Of a DNA stretch of 64,000 bases, positions 60,341 through 64,000 are shown piece after piece (position 1 is the first letter of the stretch; each line of letters opens with the position of its first letter). The position numbers were made by a program, and so were the translations under genes. This stretch comes from Eustoma russellianum. Lineage: Eukaryota; Streptophyta; Magnoliopsida; Gentianales; Gentianaceae. The stretch is from NCBI GenBank assembly GCA_036186865.1, contig AP025041.1, positions 42,553,430 to 42,617,429 of the forward strand, given 5' to 3'. The notes beneath the pieces were generated by a model, which worked only from the letters and a program-made list of their open reading frames with translations, did no database searches and was not told where the DNA came from.

Positions 60341-60446
60341 ATGATTCAAACCCAAGATTTCTTGATACTCTCATACCTGGTTAAATAACCATCTTATTTA
60401 AAAGATTAAATTGGTAGAGAGAATATAACAATTTATACATCTATGG
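60341..60446 (+). repeat. Dispersed eudicot-type repeat, copy 2
   Basis: ATTCAAACCCAAGATTTC, AAATAACCATCTTATTTAAA and CAATTTATACATCTATG follow the same order as copy 1. Class not determined. Confidence 0.4.
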
Positions 60447-60517
60447 GTTAACAATGGGTACCTTACTTTCAGCCATCTCACCAAGAAACAGTATCAAGCA
60501 TGACAATTAGCAATGAT

Positions 60518-60784
60518 TTATGATCTGATTGCTTGGAAGTTTCTCTGATGTAAAAAATTATTGGAACTAAATTTGAAGAATTCTTGAAATAAAGCAAGGA
60601 ACACAAAAGAATGAATAATCAAGGAAAGTGTAAACTGTTCAACTACTGGAAGTCCTACAATTTGCTCATTAGGTTTGTCAAATAGAGTTCCTCTTATATG
60701 CAATGACGGGTAGTGTGAAAATTCAGAACAATACTCAATTGCCACAGCACAAGCAGAACACGAATGAACTGCGTACTTCAACAT
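60518..60784 (-). other. Unidentified open segment, possible exon scrap
   Basis: Eighty-eight codons from ATG at 60784 (MLKYAVHSCSACAVAIEY), with coding-like composition in the first 50 residues and a hydrophobic, Phe-rich second half that may be intron. I recognise no family. Copia-H begins four bases upstream of the ATG, so an earlier exon could have been separated. It could equally be a chance frame. Confidence 0.2.
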
Positions 60785-60787
60785 TCA

Positions 60788-61321
60788 TGTTTTGATCATC
60801 AAGCGAACAGCGAAACAACGCAAAAGGAAAAGGAGCAATAGTTGGCTACCATCGAGAAAGAGAGAATTTGGAGAGAAAATGAGGGAAATAACCGCTCCTT
60901 CTACAATCAATCGAGGAAAGCTTGCAGCGGGCAAGCTTTTATACAAGGAAGAGGAAGAACAGAAAAATATCTAACTGTAATGCTGAAATTACAAAAAAGG
61001 CCTTCTAACTAACTTCTACTAAGCAATGCAAGTAAGGGTAAAATAGTCAATTCGCAGCCCTATTTAAGTTTCCCGCCTGCAGTCTCTCTTCTTCATCAAC
61101 TCTTCCCTCCATCCATCAAACACCAAGGTGTTTGATCTAGAACTCTCCCCTCCAGAATGCTCAACTGCTTCGGCATCAATCATACATTACAAACTAAGCA
61201 TCTCATTCATCAATTCAGACCTTCATCTCCCTTGGTAACACATTCCTCATCATCAATGCCTCTCTTCCTCATGCCAGAGTCCGACTTTCTCAACTTCACA
61301 AGATGATCCAATCTTTCAACA
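60788..61321 (-). repeat. 3' LTR of copia-H
   Basis: About 534 bases, plus-strand TGTTTTGATCATC to CTTTCAACA. The left edge is inferred from the LTR ends of copia-A and copia-B (TTTGATCA near the end in sense). A minus-strand TATAAAAG lies at 60936-60943. Confidence 0.7.
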
Positions 61322-63987
61322 CCCCCCCTCAAGCATAGCTTGCCATAAATGTTAGAGACACCAAGCTTCATCATTAACTCGATCATACGTCTACTGTCTA
61401 GAGCCTTGGTGAATATGTCAGCCAGCTGGAATTGGGTCTTCACGGGCATCAGTTTCACAGTCTTGTTTTGAACTTTCTCCCTAACAATGTGGCAATCAAT
61501 CTCTATATGCTTAGGACGCTCATGAAATACTGGATTCTCCGCAATGTACAAAGCACTCTTACTATCACAAAACATCTCTACAGGTTCTTGGCAACTCAAT
61601 CCCAGATCCTTGCTCAAATAAATCAACCATTGTACCTCACAGACTGCAGACGCCATAGCTCTATACTCTGCTTCTGCAGATGAACGTGAAACTGTGGTCT
61701 GCTTTTTAGCTTTCCAAGAGACCAATGCGTCCCCTAAGAACACACAATACCCAGAAATTGACCTCCTAGTCTCACTACACCCAGCCCAATCAGAATCCAC
61801 AAAGGCTCTTAATCTCATGTCACCCATACTAGGAAACAAGAGCCCTTGGCCCACTGTTCCTTTGAGGTATCTTAGTACTCTATGTGCAGCCTTCAAATGG
61901 TTAACCGTAGGACAGTCCAAGAATTGACTGAGCTGTTGCACACTGAAGGAGATATCCGGTCTAGTGATAGTCAGATAAATCAACCTTCCAACAAGCCTCC
62001 TGTAGGTGTACACATCTTCAAATGGATCTGAGTCATTGTGAGCCAGCTTAAGGTGGATCTCCATAGGGCTGACAGCTGGTTTACAATCCATGAAACCAGT
62101 TTCCTCCAACAGCTCTACAGTATATTTCCTCTGGTTTATTAACAGACCCCTGTGAGATCTTGCAACTTCAATACCTAAGAAGAATTTCAAATCCCCCAGA
62201 TTCTTAATTTTAAACTCCTCATGTAGAGCCTCTTTGATCCACTCAATTGCCTTCAGATCCTCACAGGCTACTATCAAATCATCCACATAGACCAGAAGCA
62301 CCAGCAATGACCCTTTGTACTTCTTTGTAAACAATGTGTAGTCATTCCTGGACTGTAGAAAACCCATAGACTCCAGAAACGTTGTTAGTCTAGCATTCCA
62401 CTCCCTACTGGCTTGTTTCAAGCCATAGAGAGATCTGTTCAGCTTACAAACCAAACCATCTCGTGGCAACTTCAAACCCTCAGGTGCCTGCATGTAAATC
62501 TCTTCATGTAACTCCCCATGAAGGAATGCATTGTTTACATCCAATTGATGCACGTGCCATTTTTCCTTTGCTGCCATAGCCAACAGCATCCTCACAGTAC
62601 TCATCTTAGCAACAGGTGAAAAAGTATCCTGATAGTCCACACCCAACTGTTGAGTATACCCCTTTGCCACTAACCTGGCTTTATACCTTTCCACAGATCC
62701 ATCAGCTTTATGCTTCACCTTGTACACCCACTTACATCCAATGGCTTTCTTTCCAGGTGGCAGCCTAGTCAACGTCCAGGTTTTGTTATCTTGTAATGCA
62801 GATAACTCAGTTTCCATTGCCTTTTGCCACTCAACACAGCCAGCTGCCTCTGCATAAGTTTTAGGCTCTGTATGTGCACTAATATTTAAAACATATGCTT
62901 TGAATTTTGGTGACAACAGATCATAGGAAAGATACTTGTAAAGAGGATGTGGAGAAGTGTGAGGAGATTGAGACATGTGACTGGTCACCTGGCTGCAGTG
63001 ATATTGTTGCAGGTATGAAGGGGGACGTTTAACTCTAGAAGGTCTGGCTAAGGGTAGTTGTATATCAATAGACTTGATGGGGATGATCTCTGAAGCTTCA
63101 AGATGATGACTGCTGCCAGCATCAATATGCCCTGGTGTTGGGGATTGATTTGGTTGATGAGGTAGGGTGTTGGATATAGTATCATAGGAAGACAACTGGT
63201 TTGGTAATTGGGAATTAACTGAAGAGGATTGGTTTGGCTGCTGGGCTGGAGGTGTATGACTTGGTTGCAGAGTTGAGGATGAATGATTTGGCTGCTGGGC
63301 TGGAGATTGGTTTGGCTGCTGGGCTGGAGAGTTAGTTGAAGAGGATTGGTTTGGTTCAGTGTTTGAAAGGCTGACTGGATGTATGGGCCCCCTAGATGTG
63401 ACAATGGGTGAAGAGTAAAGACCAGTGTCACAGCTAGGTAATGGCATTAAGGAAGAAAGAGATGGAGAAGAGGAGAAAGGAAAAGTTGATTCATTAAAGA
63501 TGACGTCCCTGGAGATAAAAATGTCTTTGGAAATGAGATCTTGAAGAACATAACCTTTTACATTGTGAGACATGCCTAGGAATACACTCTGTCTAGCTCT
63601 AGGACTCAACTTATCCTTGTGGGGTAATGTGACTGTAGCATAGCAAAGGCATCCAAAGACTTTGAGTGAATCATAGGAAGGTGCATGTTTGTAAAGGACT
63701 TCATAGGGTGTTTTCTGGTTCAGTAAGGGAGTAGGAGTTATGTTTATCAAATATACAGCATGCTGCACGCAAAATCCCCAGTAAGAGCTGGGAAGATGAG
63801 ACTGAAGTTTTAAGGCTCGAGCCACGTTCAATATGTGCTGGTGTTTTCTTTCAACAATTCCATTTTGTTGGGGGGTGTACACACAGCTAGTTTGGTGTAT
63901 GATGCCTTTGGAAGAGAAAAAGGCATCCATTTTGAATTCATTGCCATTGTCAGTTCTGATGATTTTTACATTTGCATTGAATTGCAC
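61210..63987 (-). CDS. Copia-H pol polyprotein, partial but open
   Basis: 925 codons visible, entering mid-integrase (RTDNGNEF, GIVERKHQ), then a long Pro/Gln/Asn/Ser hinge with PAQQPNQS repeats, RT (KARLVAKGYTQQ, LDVNNAFLHGEL, YVDDLIV near 62278-62289) and RNase H (DSDWAGC, SSAEAEYRAMA, DSKSALYI, HIEIDCHIVRE). It ends LRGGV at the polypurine tract and continues 30-odd codons into the 3' LTR, as A, B and C do. No stop or frameshift is seen, unlike its relatives here. The 5' part, including gag and protease, lies outside the window. Confidence 0.92.
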   Translation of the reverse strand: MQFNANVKIIRTDNGNEFKMDAFFSSKGIIHQTSCVYTPQQNGIVERKHQHILNVARALKLQSHLPSSYWGFCVQHAVYLINITPTPLLNQKTPYEVLYKHAPSYDSLKVFGCLCYATVTLPHKDKLSPRARQSVFLGMSHNVKGYVLQDLISKDIFISRDVIFNESTFPFSSSPSLSSLMPLPSCDTGLYSSPIVTSRGPIHPVSLSNTEPNQSSSTNSPAQQPNQSPAQQPNHSSSTLQPSHTPPAQQPNQSSSVNSQLPNQLSSYDTISNTLPHQPNQSPTPGHIDAGSSHHLEASEIIPIKSIDIQLPLARPSRVKRPPSYLQQYHCSQVTSHMSQSPHTSPHPLYKYLSYDLLSPKFKAYVLNISAHTEPKTYAEAAGCVEWQKAMETELSALQDNKTWTLTRLPPGKKAIGCKWVYKVKHKADGSVERYKARLVAKGYTQQLGVDYQDTFSPVAKMSTVRMLLAMAAKEKWHVHQLDVNNAFLHGELHEEIYMQAPEGLKLPRDGLVCKLNRSLYGLKQASREWNARLTTFLESMGFLQSRNDYTLFTKKYKGSLLVLLVYVDDLIVACEDLKAIEWIKEALHEEFKIKNLGDLKFFLGIEVARSHRGLLINQRKYTVELLEETGFMDCKPAVSPMEIHLKLAHNDSDPFEDVYTYRRLVGRLIYLTITRPDISFSVQQLSQFLDCPTVNHLKAAHRVLRYLKGTVGQGLLFPSMGDMRLRAFVDSDWAGCSETRRSISGYCVFLGDALVSWKAKKQTTVSRSSAEAEYRAMASAVCEVQWLIYLSKDLGLSCQEPVEMFCDSKSALYIAENPVFHERPKHIEIDCHIVREKVQNKTVKLMPVKTQFQLADIFTKALDSRRMIELMMKLGVSNIYGKLCLRGGVERLDHLVKLRKSDSGMRKRGIDDEECVTKGDEGLN

Positions 63988-64000
63988 ATGAGCATAATTC

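Larger units (their letters stand above)
59860..60787. other. Host region with dispersed repeat copies and an open segment
   Basis: No complete gene. It holds two related repeat copies (60132-60258, 60341-60446) and a minus-strand open frame at 60518-60784. Copia-H inserted at its right edge. Confidence 0.45.
60788..64000 (-). mobile_element. Copia-H, 3' part, runs off the window
   Basis: A minus-strand element of the A-D type, with 3' LTR at 60788-61321, polypurine tract at 61322-61330 and an unbroken pol frame to the window edge. Expected 5' LTR and gag lie beyond 64000. The visible half has no stop, so this is the best candidate for an intact element here. Confidence 0.88.

Overview
This 64-kb window is eudicot nuclear DNA made almost entirely of LTR retrotransposons. 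The evidence is Ty1/copia and Ty3/gypsy elements primed by plant initiator tRNA-Met (PBS TGGTATCAGAGC), a plant cytosolic sulfotransferase gene, a plant DUF4283 protein, and no intact host gene. I cannot name the species. A 10-N gap at 34769-34778 shows it is an assembled scaffold. Divergence figures below are counts made by eye.

Layout. 1-5309: 3' half of a gypsy element (GY1) with its 2.45-kb LTR. 5310-5470: a 161-bp host scrap holding one open, membrane-like 53-codon segment. 5471-13934: a complete gypsy element (GY2, Tekay/Del-like) with nearly identical 2.5-kb LTRs but a ruined interior. 13935-15951: non-coding. 15952-16374 and 22021-22862: a DUF4283 (plant LINE ORF1-like) pseudogene split by copia-A (16375-22020). 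23687-29460: copia-B, minus strand. 29728-30387 and 36166-36479: a minus-strand sulfotransferase pseudogene split by copia-C (30388-36165). 36993-42712: copia-D, decayed. 43029-48919: copia-E, minus strand, Tork/Tnt1-like. 49467-59854: copia-F, an old short-LTR element, holding nested copia-G (54217-59675). 60788-64000: 3' part of copia-H, minus strand, running off the window.

Target-site duplications are exact for A (CCTCA), B (AAACT), C (AGGCA), D (GACAC), E (CGAAC) and G (GTGTC), and near-exact for F. LTR divergence orders the insertions: F (about 9%) before G (about 6%), then D (about 2%), E (about 1.5%), C (about 1%), GY2 (about 0.3%), and A and B (no difference seen). A, B, C and D, and probably H, share one gag type (start like PF14244, CX2CX4HX4C knuckle) and similar LTR ends. 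F and G form a second lineage and E a third.

Recurring themes. Four near-intact copia elements (A, B, C, E) each carry exactly one in-frame stop. GY2 looks young by its LTRs yet cannot encode its own enzymes, so it was probably mobilised in trans. Copia-E lacks a tRNA PBS; its 19-nt leader instead holds a 15-nt segment complementary to its own LTR. Both gypsy interiors contain a stretch resembling the 5' half of initiator tRNA-Met. I see no functional host gene, true RNA gene, CRISPR array or bacterial-type operon.
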